In this document: in pieces, positions 50,282-60,053 of the stretch
Numbering within the stretch: position 1 is the first letter of the stretch
Layout of the letters: each line of letters starts with the position of its first letter
Source of the DNA: an uncultured Clostridia bacterium
GTDB lineage: Bacteria; Bacillota; Clostridia; Christensenellales; Borkfalkiaceae
DNA length: 64,000 nt
Direction: 5' to 3'
NCBI GenBank assembly: GCA_944354535.1
Contig: CALVPY010000007.1
Location: 1 to 64,000, forward strand
Notes under the pieces: model-generated
Told to the model about the DNA's origin: nothing
Database searches by the model: none
Seen by the model: the letters and a program-made list of their open reading frames with translations, nothing else
Translations under genes and position numbers: made by a program

Positions 50282-51367
50282 ATGAACGAACTTCTCATTC
50301 GGCAGGCGGAGCGCGCCGCAAAGCGCCGCAAAGCGCTCACCGCCCTTGCCTGGACGGCAGCCATCCTCGCCCTCCTTCTCGTCATCGGGGCGATCGTCTG
50401 CCTCGTCATGCTCGGCCTCGGCAGCGAAAATTTCTATCTCCTCGGCTTTTTGGCGCTCGGGGGGATGCTGGGCGCGGCGGCGCTCGGCGGCGTCGGCTTT
50501 GCCCTCTTCCGCGCTTCCGTGAAGGCGGAGGACGAAGAGCGCGACTTTTTTGAACGTGCAGACGGTGAGGAGAGCTTTACCGTAGGCGAAGGCACGCTCG
50601 CGACTTTTACGGAGGACGCCCTCGTCCTTCACGGGCAGGACCGCCAAAAGAAGGAGCGCCGCATCCGCGTTCCCTATAAGGAGATGCGCTTTTTCTCCGT
50701 CCTCGTCCGCCATACGCCTAAGGAAAAAGGGGAGTGGCGCATCCTCTTCGAGATCCCCGCGCACTACCTCAGCAAAAAGCCGCACAAGGGCGAGCCGCTC
50801 GCCCTCATCGAAACGCAGGGCAAGGAGCGCCTCAAAGCGTGCATCGCTTCGCATGGCCTTGCTCTCGTCGGCGAAACGCCCGCCCCTTCCGCAGAGGGGG
50901 AGAAGGGCGTAAAGCCTCAAAAGCCCAAAAAAGAGCAGCGCTTCGTGCTCCCCGATGCGGAAAAACGCCGCCGTCAGCTTCCCTTCCTCGTGCTGGGGGC
51001 GGGGCTGTTTGTGGTGGGCATTGCCGTCGCCGTGCTTGTAAACCGCACGATCGGCATCGTGTTGAGCTGCTTCGGCGTCTATCTCCTCCTCCACGGCGCC
51101 GTCGGCTACGCGAGGGCGCGCACCGAGCTCATCCTGCTCGATGCGGGCATTTGGGATAAGAAGGCGACGCGCGCGGAGAGCAGCTTCCTCACTTGGGAAG
51201 AGATCGAGTGCGTTTCCTTCTCCGAAGGCAGAGAGGGCACCGACAAGACGCCCGAGGAAAAGCCCGCGCTCATCCTCACCTGCGCCTACGGCGACCACGG
51301 TTTCACGCCCGTGAGGGAGGCGTACGACTATCTCCTGGCGCATCATCCCGAAAAATGCCGCAAATGA
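50282..51367 (+). CDS. Membrane protein of unknown function
   Basis: This 361-residue protein has two membrane segments near residues 18-65, a cytoplasmic domain of about 150 residues with a PH-like strand pattern (ALVLHGQDRQKKERRIRVPYKEMRFFSV, given as two parts ALVLHG and RIRVPYKEMRFFSV), two more membrane segments near 225-270, then a second similar strand-rich segment (TWEEIECVSFSEG). The two halves look like a duplicated fold. It is in an operon with the XRE-membrane regulator and may be its target or partner. Confidence 0.6.
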   Translation: MNELLIRQAERAAKRRKALTALAWTAAILALLLVIGAIVCLVMLGLGSENFYLLGFLALGGMLGAAALGGVGFALFRASVKAEDEERDFFERADGEESFTVGEGTLATFTEDALVLHGQDRQKKERRIRVPYKEMRFFSVLVRHTPKEKGEWRILFEIPAHYLSKKPHKGEPLALIETQGKERLKACIASHGLALVGETPAPSAEGEKGVKPQKPKKEQRFVLPDAEKRRRQLPFLVLGAGLFVVGIAVAVLVNRTIGIVLSCFGVYLLLHGAVGYARARTELILLDAGIWDKKATRAESSFLTWEEIECVSFSEGREGTDKTPEEKPALILTCAYGDHGFTPVREAYDYLLAHHPEKCRK

Positions 51368-51383
51368 AGGAAAAACAGCCGTA

Positions 51384-51408
51384 AGGCGGGTGCAAAGCCC
51401 GCCTTTTT
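51384..51408 (+). terminator. Terminator
   Basis: AGGCGGG (51384-51390) pairs with CCCGCCT (51398-51404), followed by TTTTT. It ends the regulator operon. Confidence 0.9.
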
Positions 51409-51424
51409 GCTTGATTTTCCTGCC

Positions 51425-51468
51425 TTGCGAAACTGCGCGGTTGACAACTTCGCAAAAGATGATATAAT
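51425..51468 (+). promoter_or_regulatory. mcsA-mcsB-clpC promoter with inverted repeat
   Basis: TTGACA (51441-51446) and TATAAT (51463-51468) are 16 bp apart. TTGCGAA (51425-51431) and TTCGCAA (51449-51455) form an inverted repeat over the -35 box. It is not the CtsR heptad repeat (GGTCAAA twice) and not CIRCE, so another repressor is likely to bind. Confidence 0.7.
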
Positions 51469-51521
51469 GGATGGCGTATGAGGGGAGGGCGGCTTCCGCG
51501 CTCCCCTAAAGAGGTAGCTCT

Positions 51522-51947
51522 ATGAAGTGTACGCAGTGCGGCAGGCCCGCATCCAAATATCAGATCGCGGCGGGCGGCAAGACGCGTGAAGCGGTGCTCT
51601 GCCCCGCCTGTTATGCCGCGCTTACGGCGCGGGAGGGGCGCCGCTGCCCCGCCTGCGGCATGACGCTGGAAGAATACCGCCGCACGGGGCTTGTCGGCTG
51701 CGCCGAGTGCTACCGCTTTTTCCGCCGCGAGCTGCTTCCCGCCGTCAAAGAGATCCAGGGCGGCACCGCGCACACGGGCAAGACGCCGGCGGCGGACGCG
51801 GGCGAAAATTATGAACTGCTCCTCGAGCGGGCGCGGGTGCGCGCGCGGCTCGAGGAGGCGTTGAAGAAGGGGGACGAAGCGGAGGCCGAACGTCTGGGCG
51901 AACAGGTCAGGGCGCTCAACAAAGCCATCCGCGGGGAGCGCATATGA
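51522..51947 (+). CDS. mcsA: Protein-arginine kinase activator McsA
   Basis: This 141-residue protein has pairs of CxxC zinc motifs (CTQCGR, CPACYA, CPACGM, CAECYR) and a C-terminal UVR motif (LEEALKKGDEAEAERLGEQV). McsA binds and activates the kinase McsB, which marks damaged proteins with phosphoarginine for ClpC. It is the first gene of the operon and overlaps mcsB by 4 bp. In most Firmicutes ctsR stands just before mcsA; here it does not. Confidence 0.95.
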   Translation: MKCTQCGRPASKYQIAAGGKTREAVLCPACYAALTAREGRRCPACGMTLEEYRRTGLVGCAECYRFFRRELLPAVKEIQGGTAHTGKTPAADAGENYELLLERARVRARLEEALKKGDEAEAERLGEQVRALNKAIRGERI

Positions 51948-53050
51948 CAAAGCTTGGATCCGATCGGGGGGAACGGTTCCGCGCGGTGCGGGCGGACGTC
52001 CCTTACGGCAGAGCGGCGGGGGGAGACGTCGCCGTCTCCACGCGCATCCGCCTCGCGCGCAATTTCGAGGACTACCCCTTCCCCAACCGCCTCTTCGACC
52101 TCTCCCTTGCCGAAGAGATCGTGCGCCTCGTCACCGACGAACTGTGCGGCGTGGAAGATTTTACCCTCCGCCGCATGAACGGCATCTCGGCGGAGGAAGC
52201 GGCGTCTCTTCGCGAGAGCAATCTCATCAGCCAGGATCTCATCAAGAACCGCGCCGTCTCGGCGGTGCTCATCTCGAGCGACGAGAGCATCTCCGTCATG
52301 ATCAACGAGGAAGATCACATCCGCGAACAGTACTTCATGAAGGGGTTCGACCTCGAAGCCGCCTACGAACGGCTCTCGGGCATCGACGACATCATCGCCT
52401 CCGCCATCCCCTTCGCCTACGATAAGCAGTTCGGCTATCTCACGGCGTGCCCCACCAACCTCGGCACGGGGTTGAGGGCATCCGTCATGCTCTTTCTGCC
52501 CGCTATGGCAAGGGGCGGCCTCATGCGGGGCGTCGCGGAGGAATTTTCGCGCGAAGGTCTCACGGTGCGCGGGGCATACGGCGAGGGCAGCGGGGCGGAG
52601 GGCGCGCTCTATCAGATCAGCAACGAGCGCACGCTCGGCCGTTCGGAGGAGGAGATCCTGTGCGCGGTGGAAAATGCCGTCTGCAAGGTCATCGAGCGGG
52701 AGCACGAAGAGCGCCGCCGCCTCCTCAGGGAGGACCGCACGGGCATCGCCGACGTCGTCCTGCGCTCCTTCGGCATCCTCACCAACTGCGTGAAGCTCAC
52801 GATGCGCGAATTCATGCGCTACATGGCAAACGTCAAGCTGGGCGTTGCCTTAGGGCTGCTCTCGGGGAGCCTCGAAGAGCTCGACGGGCTCATCGTCGAT
52901 ATGCGCCCCGCCAACATCGATCAGATCAACGGCAGCCCGCTCGAAGAGGGCGGCTACGATACCTTCCGCGCCGCTTATGTGGGCGATGTGCTGCGGCGCA
53001 TGGGGCTCATCAGCGAAGAGGCGCGCGCCCGCCTTTCGGACGCACAGTAA
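51944..53050 (+). CDS. mcsB: Protein-arginine kinase McsB
   Basis: This 368-residue protein belongs to the guanidino-kinase fold. STRIRLARNFEDYPFP near residues 33-48 is the nucleotide-binding arginine motif, and the loop LTACPTNLGTGLRASV near 165-180 carries the active-site cysteine. It phosphorylates arginines on aggregated proteins, the tag read by ClpC-ClpP. The full motif set and length are normal. It is coupled to mcsA by overlap and followed 26 bp later by clpC. Confidence 0.97.
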   Translation: MTKLGSDRGERFRAVRADVPYGRAAGGDVAVSTRIRLARNFEDYPFPNRLFDLSLAEEIVRLVTDELCGVEDFTLRRMNGISAEEAASLRESNLISQDLIKNRAVSAVLISSDESISVMINEEDHIREQYFMKGFDLEAAYERLSGIDDIIASAIPFAYDKQFGYLTACPTNLGTGLRASVMLFLPAMARGGLMRGVAEEFSREGLTVRGAYGEGSGAEGALYQISNERTLGRSEEEILCAVENAVCKVIEREHEERRRLLREDRTGIADVVLRSFGILTNCVKLTMREFMRYMANVKLGVALGLLSGSLEELDGLIVDMRPANIDQINGSPLEEGGYDTFRAAYVGDVLRRMGLISEEARARLSDAQ

Positions 53051-53076
53051 AATCGGAATCTACGGGAGGAACGTCT

Positions 53077-55575
53077 ATGGAAAAGCGCTTCACCGAACAT
53101 CTCAATCACGTCATCGAGTTCGCGTCGGATATCGCCAACGCCTACGAAACGGGCTATATCGGCACCGAACACATCCTCTTCGGCCTCATCGGCGAGGAAG
53201 AGAGCGCCGCGGGCAGGCTCCTCAAGGAGATGGGCGTCGACCGCGACTGCTATAAGGAAGAATTCCGCCGCAGCATCAACAGGACGTCGACGGTACAGGG
53301 GTACACGCCCCGCACCAAGCGGCTGTTCGCAACGGCGACGGAAGTCGCCCTCCGCGGCCCCGTCAAGACCATCCCCGGCACCGAGCATATGCTCTATGCC
53401 GTGCTCTCTTTGAAGGACTGCCTCGCCGTCCAGATCCTGAAGAAGATGCGGATCGACCTTTACAATCTTTCCCTCCGCGTCGAACAGCTCGTCTTTGCCC
53501 CGGGCGAAGAGAAGGAAAAGGCGCAGGAACAGGCGGAAAGCTACCGCCAGAAGCGCCGTACCGAGGAGCTCTTCGCCGCGCCCTCCTATGAGGATGAGAA
53601 GGAGGAAAAGGAGGCGGAGCGCCTTCCGCCCGCTCTTTCCGCCTACGGCGAAGATCTCACCGAAAAGGCGCGCCTCGGCAAGCTCGACCCCGTCATCGGC
53701 CGCAGGGAGGAGATCGAAAAGGTCGTGCAGATCTTATCCCGCCGCACCAAGAACAACCCCGTTTTGATCGGCGAACCGGGCGTGGGCAAGAGCGCCGTTG
53801 TCGAGGGGCTCGCGGAGGCCATCGTGCAGGGGGAAGTGCCCGAGATCTTGCGCGGCAAGACGGTGTACTCCCTGAGCGTCACCGCCCTCGTCGCGGGATC
53901 GAGATACCGCGGCGACTTCGAAGAGCGCCTCAAAAAAGTCGTCGATACGGTGACGCGCGACAAAAAGATCATCCTCTTCATCGACGAGATCCACATGATC
54001 GTGGGCGCGGGCTCCACGGCGGACAGCAACATGGACGCCTCCAACATCTTAAAGCCCATGCTCGCCCGCGGGGAATTGCAGACGATCGGCGCCACCACCT
54101 TCGACGAATACCGCAAGTTCATCGAAAAGGATCCCGCCCTCGAGCGCCGCTTCACGCCCGTCACCGTCGATCAGCCCTCCGTCGAGGACGCCATCACCAT
54201 CTTAAACGGCCTTCGCGATAAGTACGAGGCCCATCACGACGTCGTCATCACGGACGAGGCCATCGAGGCGGCGGTCAAACTCTCCGACCGCTACATCACC
54301 GACCGCTACCTTCCCGATAAGGCGATCGACCTCATCGACGAGGCGGCCTCCCGCGAGCGCCTGCGCTCCTACAACGGGCCCAAGGAGCTGCACGAACTCG
54401 AAGATCAGCTCGAGCGCGCGCGCCTGGAGGGGGAGAAGGCGGCCAAGTGGAAAGATTACGTCCGCGCCGCCGAGTTCACCGAAAAGGCGGAAAAACTCAC
54501 GCGCGAGCTCAACGAAAAGAAGCAGGCATGGCTGGAGCGCCGCAATTCGACCCACCTTTCCATCGGCCGCGAAGAGGTCGCCGAGATCGTGAGTTCGTGG
54601 ACGGGCGTTCCCGTCGTGCGCCTCACCGAAGAGGAGAGCAAGCGCCTCATGCACCTTGAGGATGATCTTCACAAGCGCATCGTGGGGCAGGACGAGGCGG
54701 TCTCCGCCGTGGCGCGCGCCATCCGCCGCGCCCGCGCGGGGCTCAACGCGCCCGATAAGCCCATCGGCTCCTTCATCTTCGTCGGCCCCACGGGCGTGGG
54801 CAAGACCGACCTTTGCAAGGCGCTCGCAGAGAGCCTCTTCGGCGACGAACGGCTGATGGTGCGCCTCGATATGTCGGAATTCATGGAAAAGTACTCCGTC
54901 TCCAAGCTCATCGGCGCGCCGCCCGGCTATGTGGGCTATGAGGACAGCGAGGGTGCCCTCACCGAGCGCATCCGCCGCAAGCCCTATTCCGTTGTCCTCT
55001 TCGACGAGATCGAAAAGGCGCATCCCGACATCTTCAACGTCCTTCTGCAAATTCTGGACGACGGCCGCCTCACCGACAACAAGGGGCGCGTCGTCTCCTT
55101 CAAGAACACCGTTATCATTTTAACGAGCAACGTGGGCGCGCACGAAGTGAAGGAACTTTCCTTGGGCTTCGGCGCGGACGCGGCTGCGAGCGGCGAGTAC
55201 GAGCGCATGAAAGAGAACATCGACGCGGCGCTCAAAAAGCAGTTCCGTCCCGAGTTTTTGAACCGCCTCGACGACATCATCATCTTCCATAAGCTCACGA
55301 AGGAGGATGCTTCCCGCATCTGCGAAAAGATCATCGCCTCGGTGCAGGCGCGCCTCAAGGAGCGCGGCATCCGCATCAAGGTGAGCTCGCGCGCAAGGAG
55401 CCGCCTCGTCGAAGAGGGCTACAGCGAAGAATTCGGCGCACGGCCCCTAAAGCGCATCATCCGCAAGATGGTCGAAGACCGCCTTTCCGAGGAGATCCTG
55501 GCGGGGACGGTCAAGGCGGGCAGCACCGTCATCATCGACGAAGAGGACGGCAAACTGACGTTTGAGAACGAATGA
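53077..55575 (+). CDS. clpC: Clp protease ATPase ClpC
   Basis: This 832-residue Hsp100 unfoldase has an N-terminal double Clp-N repeat (about 1-140), then the first AAA domain with GEPGVGKS and IILFIDEIH, a coiled M-domain (about 405-470) and the second AAA domain with GPTGVGKT and [11 protein letters not shown]. The C-terminal D2-small domain follows. ClpC binds phosphoarginine-marked proteins and feeds them to ClpP. The ATG at 53077 follows GGGAGGA. It closes the mcsA-mcsB-clpC operon; clpP is elsewhere. Confidence 0.97.
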   Translation: MEKRFTEHLNHVIEFASDIANAYETGYIGTEHILFGLIGEEESAAGRLLKEMGVDRDCYKEEFRRSINRTSTVQGYTPRTKRLFATATEVALRGPVKTIPGTEHMLYAVLSLKDCLAVQILKKMRIDLYNLSLRVEQLVFAPGEEKEKAQEQAESYRQKRRTEELFAAPSYEDEKEEKEAERLPPALSAYGEDLTEKARLGKLDPVIGRREEIEKVVQILSRRTKNNPVLIGEPGVGKSAVVEGLAEAIVQGEVPEILRGKTVYSLSVTALVAGSRYRGDFEERLKKVVDTVTRDKKIILFIDEIHMIVGAGSTADSNMDASNILKPMLARGELQTIGATTFDEYRKFIEKDPALERRFTPVTVDQPSVEDAITILNGLRDKYEAHHDVVITDEAIEAAVKLSDRYITDRYLPDKAIDLIDEAASRERLRSYNGPKELHELEDQLERARLEGEKAAKWKDYVRAAEFTEKAEKLTRELNEKKQAWLERRNSTHLSIGREEVAEIVSSWTGVPVVRLTEEESKRLMHLEDDLHKRIVGQDEAVSAVARAIRRARAGLNAPDKPIGSFIFVGPTGVGKTDLCKALAESLFGDERLMVRLDMSEFMEKYSVSKLIGAPPGYVGYEDSEGALTERIRRKPYSVVLFDEIEKAHPDIFNVLLQILDDGRLTDNKGRVVSFKNTVIILTSNVGAHEVKELSLGFGADAAASGEYERMKENIDAALKKQFRPEFLNRLDDIIIFHKLTKEDASRICEKIIASVQARLKERGIRIKVSSRARSRLVEEGYSEEFGARPLKRIIRKMVEDRLSEEILAGTVKAGSTVIIDEEDGKLTFENE

Positions 55576-55577
55576 TA

Positions 55578-56245
55578 TGTTTCGCGAAAATCTTTTTGCT
55601 TCGCAAAAATCTTTCCGCGAGGGGTAGGGTTTGTGCATCTAAATTACCCTTTCGCCCGCGCCCGCGTCGGAGCAAGGCAAACTTTACCAGCCCCTCCTTA
55701 GGTCGGGGCAGGGCTTTGATGCCTGCTCCTCCTTTTCCCACAAATCTTTTGCTTCGCAAAATCTTTGCGGGAGCCCTATGTCATTCTAAGAACAGTAAGT
55801 ACCCGTAGGGTACAAATTGAGTCCTGCTGCGCAAAAGCGTGGTTTTGCTTGCAGAAGTTATTTTTGGGAAGATTCCTTAATTATAGCCTCCCCTGTGTAA
55901 GGGCGAGCAAATGCTTTCTTGGCAACGCCACGGTGTGGCGTTGACCATTTGCGAACTTGGAAACGGCACATAGTCCGTGCCGTTTCAGGGCTCCCGCGCA
56001 GATGCGAAGCAGATGTGTGGGAAGAGAAGCAGCGCGGTTTCCACCGCGCGAGACGGTGGCTTGCCGAAGGCAAGACGGAAGGGTTGTTAAAGCCGAACCT
56101 CATTATAGCCTCCTCTTCGGGGAGGTGGCGCGTTGTCCAACATTTATGTTGGCGACGCGACGGAGGGAGTAGTTGCCGGAGTAAGCGCTAACTTCCTTGC
56201 CTCCCTCTTTGAGGGAGGTGTCTGCGAAGCAGACGGAAGGAGTTT
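55578..56245. repeat. Third intergenic array of hairpin repeats
   Basis: No gene is seen between clpC and the acetyltransferase. A family-B element in reverse orientation starts at about 55578 (CGCGAAAATCTTTTTGC, then GCAAAAATCTTTCCGCG) and includes CATTCTAAGAACAGTAAGT near 55782 and GGGTACAAATTGAGT near 55809. A partial family-A end lies near 55878, a full family-A element at 56099-56173 and a short one at 56194-56244. A further palindrome (AACGCCACGGTGTGGCGTT) is near 55923-55941. Confidence 0.75.
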
Positions 56246-56266
56246 TGCTCTGATCTCCGTTCATAC

Positions 56267-56809
56267 ATGATCAATATTCTTATGACCAACCAAGACATCA
56301 CATTCATTCCCTATCACGGCGCGCCGAATAAGGGCGCGATCAAAAAACTCTACCGCACCGCCTTCCCCAAGGCGGAGCGCGCGCCCTTCCTTCTCCTTTG
56401 CCGCCTTGCAAAAAAGGGCGAATGCGCCTTTTCGGGCTGCTATCAGGAAGACAAGTTCGTCGGGCTCACCGTCGCCGTCGAGCGACCCGATTTCACCTAC
56501 CTCTTCTTCCTCGCCGTCGAGGAAGGGGCGCGTTCGCACGGCTTCGGCGGCCGCATCCTCGAAGCGGTCAAAGAGCACTATGCGGGCACGCCCGTCGTGC
56601 TCGACATGGAGGAGCGCGATGCCTCCGCCCCCAATCGGGAGCAGCGCGAGCGCAGATACCGCTTCTACGAAAAACACGGCTTTGCGCCCGCGGGCTACAC
56701 CTACACCTTCAAGGGCGTCACCTACGAGGTGCTCTCCTTCGGCGGCGAAGTCACGAAGGAGCGCTACTACGCCTTCCTGAAAGAGCGTATCCCTCGGTTC
56801 CATAATTAA
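56267..56809 (+). CDS. GNAT-family N-acetyltransferase
   Basis: This 180-residue protein has the GNAT fold: strand YLFFLAVEEGARSHGFGGRIL holds the acetyl-CoA loop (RSHGFGG), and a late RRYRFYEKHGFAPAGY helix and strand complete it. The acceptor is unknown. The start is uncertain: no ribosome site lies near 56267, while an in-frame ATG at 56282 is also poorly placed. It may be leaderless too. It sits alone between the repeat array and the S10 operon, with a strong terminator after it. Confidence 0.8.
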   Translation: MINILMTNQDITFIPYHGAPNKGAIKKLYRTAFPKAERAPFLLLCRLAKKGECAFSGCYQEDKFVGLTVAVERPDFTYLFFLAVEEGARSHGFGGRILEAVKEHYAGTPVVLDMEERDASAPNREQRERRYRFYEKHGFAPAGYTYTFKGVTYEVLSFGGEVTKERYYAFLKERIPRFHN

Positions 56810-56866
56810 AAGAGGGCGCGCGAAAACGGAAGGGGCGCTTCAAAGCCCGCCCGCACGTTCCGAACA

Positions 56867-56908
56867 CGCCGCCCGCGCGCCTTGAAGCGCGCGGGCGGCG
56901 CATTTTTT
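56867..56908 (+). terminator. Strong terminator before the S10 operon
   Basis: CGCCGCCCGCGCGC (56867-56880) pairs with its full complement at 56887-56900, followed by CATTTTTTT. Confidence 0.95.
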
Positions 56909-56991
56909 TGAAAATGCCCCTCAAAATGCAAAAAAGACGGCTGAAATTTGCGAAAAAGGGCAAAAATCAGCAAAAATATCCGTTCAAACCG

Positions 56992-57020
56992 TTGACATCG
57001 GCTTGACATTATGGTAGAAT
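56992..57020 (+). promoter_or_regulatory. S10 operon promoter
   Basis: TTGACA (56992-56997) and TAGAAT (57015-57020) are 17 bp apart. A second TTGACA lies at 57003-57008. The following leader is over 200 bases. Confidence 0.85.
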
Positions 57021-57027
57021 GTTCAAG

Positions 57028-57240
57028 CTGTGTCATTGCGGCGTATAGGGTTGAGACGGGAAGTTACTGAAAAATCGAGGTCGGAAAGCCCCTCGGCAGA
57101 TAATTTCCGTTGACAAATGTAGGAGCACGACTCCTGCGACTAACCGAGGCTTTTGCATCAAAGCACTCCAACCAAGTGTTTTTTTGATGGAGATACCTCG
57201 ATACGCACGGATACGTTGACACAAAAATCCATAGTTAGTA
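57028..57240 (+). promoter_or_regulatory. Structured leader of the S10 operon
   Basis: The 5' leader folds into several stems: one at about 57058-57109 (including CGAGG and CCTCGG), a small one at 57121-57135 (AGGAG-CACGA-CTCCT), and a nested one at 57145-57200 made of CGAGG/CCTCG, ATCAAA/TTTGAT and CACT/AGTG. The last contains a run of seven T directly after the inner stem, so it could act as an attenuator. Such leaders often bind a ribosomal protein of the operon (L4 in E. coli). Which protein binds here cannot be told. No gene is seen in 56909-57257. Confidence 0.5.
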
Positions 57241-57257
57241 TAAAAAGGAGTAAGCAA

Positions 57258-57557
57258 ATGGCAAGTCAGAAGATCAGGATCAAGCTGTCGGCATACGATC
57301 ACGAACTCGTCGATCAGGCGGCGCAGCGCATCGTAGAGACGATGCAGAAGGGCGGAGCAAAGATCTCCGGTCCCATCCCGCTCCCCACCGAGCGCGAGGT
57401 GGTCACCATCCTCCGCTGCCCGCATAAGTATAAGGATTCGCGCGAGCAGTTCGAGCTGCGCACCTACAAGCGCATCATCGACATCTATTCCCCCAACGCC
57501 AAGCTGTTGGATTCCATCCACATCCCTGCAGGCGTCGACATCAAGGTAAAACTTTGA
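57258..57557 (+). CDS. rpsJ: Ribosomal protein S10
   Basis: This 99-residue protein has the S10 hallmarks [16 protein letters not shown] and [16 protein letters not shown]. It sits in the 30S head and also works with NusB in antitermination. It is the first gene of the operon, after the AAAGGAG site at 57244-57250 and the long leader. Confidence 0.99.
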   Translation: MASQKIRIKLSAYDHELVDQAAQRIVETMQKGGAKISGPIPLPTEREVVTILRCPHKYKDSREQFELRTYKRIIDIYSPNAKLLDSIHIPAGVDIKVKL

Positions 57558-57612
57558 CAAAGTGATACTGCAAAAGCGGTATTGAGAAAAATAAAAGGAG
57601 TGAACTTTATCC

Positions 57613-58263
57613 ATGAATAAAGCAATCATCGGCCGCAAGGTCGGCATGACGCAGATCTTCGCGGAAGACGGCAAGGTGATCCCCGTCACCGTTGTGGAAG
57701 CGGGCCCCTGCCCCGTCGTTCAGGTCAAGACGGTCGAAACGGACGGCTACTGCGCCCTCAAGCTCGGCTTCGATAAGGTCGAGGACGAAAAGAAGAGCCA
57801 GCACGTCTTCAACAAGCCCGACCTCGGGCAGTTCAAGAAGGCGGGCGTTACCCCCTGCAAGGTACTCAAAGAAGTGCGCCTTGCTTCCGTCGAAGGCTTC
57901 AAGGTGGGCGACGAGCTCAAGGCAGACGTCTTCGCGGCAGGCGATAAGGTAGATGCCCACGGCACCTCCAAGGGCCACGGCTACACGGGCGTCATCAAGC
58001 GTTGGAACCAGCACCGCCTCAAGGAAACGCACGGCGTCGGCCCTGTCCACCGCGAGCCCGGTTCCATGGGTTCCATCAGCGATCCCTCCCGCGTGTTCAA
58101 GCACAAGAACCTCGCAGGTCAGTGGGGTGTCGAGACGGTCACGATCCAGAACCTCGAAGTGGTGAGAGTGGACGCCGCACGAAACGCCATCCTCATCAAG
58201 GGTGCCATCCCCGGCCCCAAGGGCAGCATCGTCACCCTTGCGGACAGCGTCAAGGTGAAGTAA
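57613..58263 (+). CDS. rplC: Ribosomal protein L3
   Basis: This 216-residue protein starts IIGRKVGMTQIF and has the conserved central loop HGTSKGHGYTGVIKRW and GSMGSISDPSRVFK near the peptidyl transferase centre. It follows rpsJ by 55 bp with an AAGGAG site. Confidence 0.99.
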   Translation: MNKAIIGRKVGMTQIFAEDGKVIPVTVVEAGPCPVVQVKTVETDGYCALKLGFDKVEDEKKSQHVFNKPDLGQFKKAGVTPCKVLKEVRLASVEGFKVGDELKADVFAAGDKVDAHGTSKGHGYTGVIKRWNQHRLKETHGVGPVHREPGSMGSISDPSRVFKHKNLAGQWGVETVTIQNLEVVRVDAARNAILIKGAIPGPKGSIVTLADSVKVK

Positions 58264-58274
58264 GGAGAAAAGAC

Positions 58275-58901
58275 ATGGCAAACGTGAAAGTTTACAATAT
58301 GAAGGGCGCCGAGGTCGGCGAGCTCGAACTCAACGACAGCGTCTTCGGCGTGGAATACAACGAGCCCCTCATCCATCAGGCCGTCGTCACCTATCTTGCA
58401 AACGGCCGTCAGGGCACCAAGTCCACCCTCACCCGCACGGAAGTGCGCGGCGGCGGTGCAAAGCCCTGGAGACAGAAGGGCACGGGCCGTGCGCGCCAGG
58501 GTTCCATCCGCGCACCCCAGTGGACGAAGGGCGGCGTCGTGTTCGCACCCAAGTCCCGCGACTTCTCCAAGAAGATGAACAAGACCGCGAAGCGCGGCGC
58601 TCTCCTTTCCGCCCTTTCCAAGAAGGTCGCGGACGGCGAGCTCGTCGTCGTGGACGAGGTCAAGGTCTCCGCTCCCAAGACGAAGGAGATGGAGGCATTC
58701 CGTCAGGCACTGGGGCTTGACAAGCGCACCGTCGTCGTGCTCGACGAAAACGACAAGGACGTCATCCTTGCCGCGCGCAACATCCAGAAATTCTCCACGA
58801 TCTCCGTCGAAGAGATCAACACCTACGAGATCGTCGCGAACGCGGTCGTGGTGCTCACCAAGGGCACGGTGAAAAAACTCGAGGAGGCTTACGCGGTATG
58901 A
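58275..58901 (+). CDS. rplD: Ribosomal protein L4
   Basis: This 208-residue protein has the L4 extended loop signature GGGAKPWRQKGTGRARQGS and RAPQWTKGGVVF, which lines the exit tunnel. In other bacteria L4 represses this operon through its leader. It overlaps rplW by 4 bp. Confidence 0.99.
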   Translation: MANVKVYNMKGAEVGELELNDSVFGVEYNEPLIHQAVVTYLANGRQGTKSTLTRTEVRGGGAKPWRQKGTGRARQGSIRAPQWTKGGVVFAPKSRDFSKKMNKTAKRGALLSALSKKVADGELVVVDEVKVSAPKTKEMEAFRQALGLDKRTVVVLDENDKDVILAARNIQKFSTISVEEINTYEIVANAVVVLTKGTVKKLEEAYAV

Positions 58902-59188
58902 CACCCGAAGATATCATCTTAAAGCCCGTCCTGACCGAGAAGGGTTACGACGGCATCGCGGATAAGAAGTACACGTTCATCGTCGCAAAGTCCGCCAACA
59001 AGACGCAGATCAAGATCGCCGTCGAAGAGATGTTCGGCGTCGACGTCAAGAGCGTGAACACCGTCACCCGTCCCGGCAAGCTCAAGAGGATGGGCCGCAA
59101 CGAGGGTTACACCCCTAAGACGAAGAAGGCGATCGTTCAGCTTGAAGAAGCTTCCAAACCCATCGAGTATTTCAACTCGTTGACCTAA
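58898..59188 (+). CDS. rplW: Ribosomal protein L23
   Basis: This 96-residue protein starts with PEDIILKPVLTEKGY and carries KYTFIVAKSANKTQIKIAVEE and VNTVTRPGKLKRMGR. It sits at the tunnel exit and docks SRP and trigger factor. Its start overlaps the rplD stop. Confidence 0.99.
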   Translation: MTPEDIILKPVLTEKGYDGIADKKYTFIVAKSANKTQIKIAVEEMFGVDVKSVNTVTRPGKLKRMGRNEGYTPKTKKAIVQLEEASKPIEYFNSLT

Positions 59189-59208
59189 CTTAGGAGGATA
59201 CAGGTATT

Positions 59209-60039
59209 ATGGCAGTCAAGAGATATAAACCCACCTCCGCGGCGCGCCGTTTCATGACCGTTCCCAACTATAAGGAACAGCTCTCGGGCGACAAGGCGGA
59301 GCGCTCCCTCCTCGAGGATCAGCGCAAGTCCGGCGGCAGAAACAACGCCGGCAGGATCACGGTCCGCCACATCGGCGGCGGCAACAAGCGCAAGTACCGC
59401 GTCATCGATTTCAAGCGCAATAAGGACGGCATCCCCGCAACGGTCAGGAGCATCCAGTACGATCCCAACCGCAGCGCGAACATCGCCCTCCTCGTCTATG
59501 CAGACGGCGAAAAGCGCTACATCCTCGCCCCCGTCGGCCTCAACGTCGGCGACAAGGTGACGAGCGGCGCGGGTTCCGACATCAAGGTGGGCAACGCGCT
59601 CGCTTTGAAGGACATCCCCGTCGGTACCATGGTGCATAACATCGAGATGAAGCCCGGCCGCGGCGCTCAGATCGCAAGGGCTGCGGGCATCTGCGCGCAG
59701 ATCATGGCGTGCGAGAACGGCTATGTGACCATCAAGATGCCTTCGGGCGAGATGCGCCTCATCCCCGCAGAGTGCCGCGCGACCATCGGTCAGGTCGGCA
59801 ACGTCGAGCATGAGATCATCCGCATCGGTAAGGCGGGCAAGACGCGCCACCTCGGCACCCGTCCCACCGTCCGCGGCTCGGTCATGAACCCCAACGACCA
59901 CCCTCACGGCGGCGGCGAAGGCAAGTCTCCCGTCGGTCATGCAGGTCCCGAAACGCCTTGGGGCAAGCCCGCTCTCGGTTACAAGACGAGAAAGAAGAAG
60001 AACCCGACGAGCAAATTCATCCTTAAGAGGATCAACTGA
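59209..60039 (+). CDS. rplB: Ribosomal protein L2
   Basis: This 276-residue protein has the L2 segments [27 protein letters not shown] and, at the end, [15 protein letters not shown] with the conserved histidine near the peptidyl transferase centre. Normal length. The ribosome site is TTAGGAGG. Confidence 0.99.
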   Translation: MAVKRYKPTSAARRFMTVPNYKEQLSGDKAERSLLEDQRKSGGRNNAGRITVRHIGGGNKRKYRVIDFKRNKDGIPATVRSIQYDPNRSANIALLVYADGEKRYILAPVGLNVGDKVTSGAGSDIKVGNALALKDIPVGTMVHNIEMKPGRGAQIARAAGICAQIMACENGYVTIKMPSGEMRLIPAECRATIGQVGNVEHEIIRIGKAGKTRHLGTRPTVRGSVMNPNDHPHGGGEGKSPVGHAGPETPWGKPALGYKTRKKKNPTSKFILKRIN

Positions 60040-60053
60040 GGAGGACAGGTCAA

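Noticed and set aside
57158..57257. N-terminal extension of S10 from 57153
   Set aside because: The frame runs through the structured leader; the true start has a ribosome site at 57244-57250 and matches the family.
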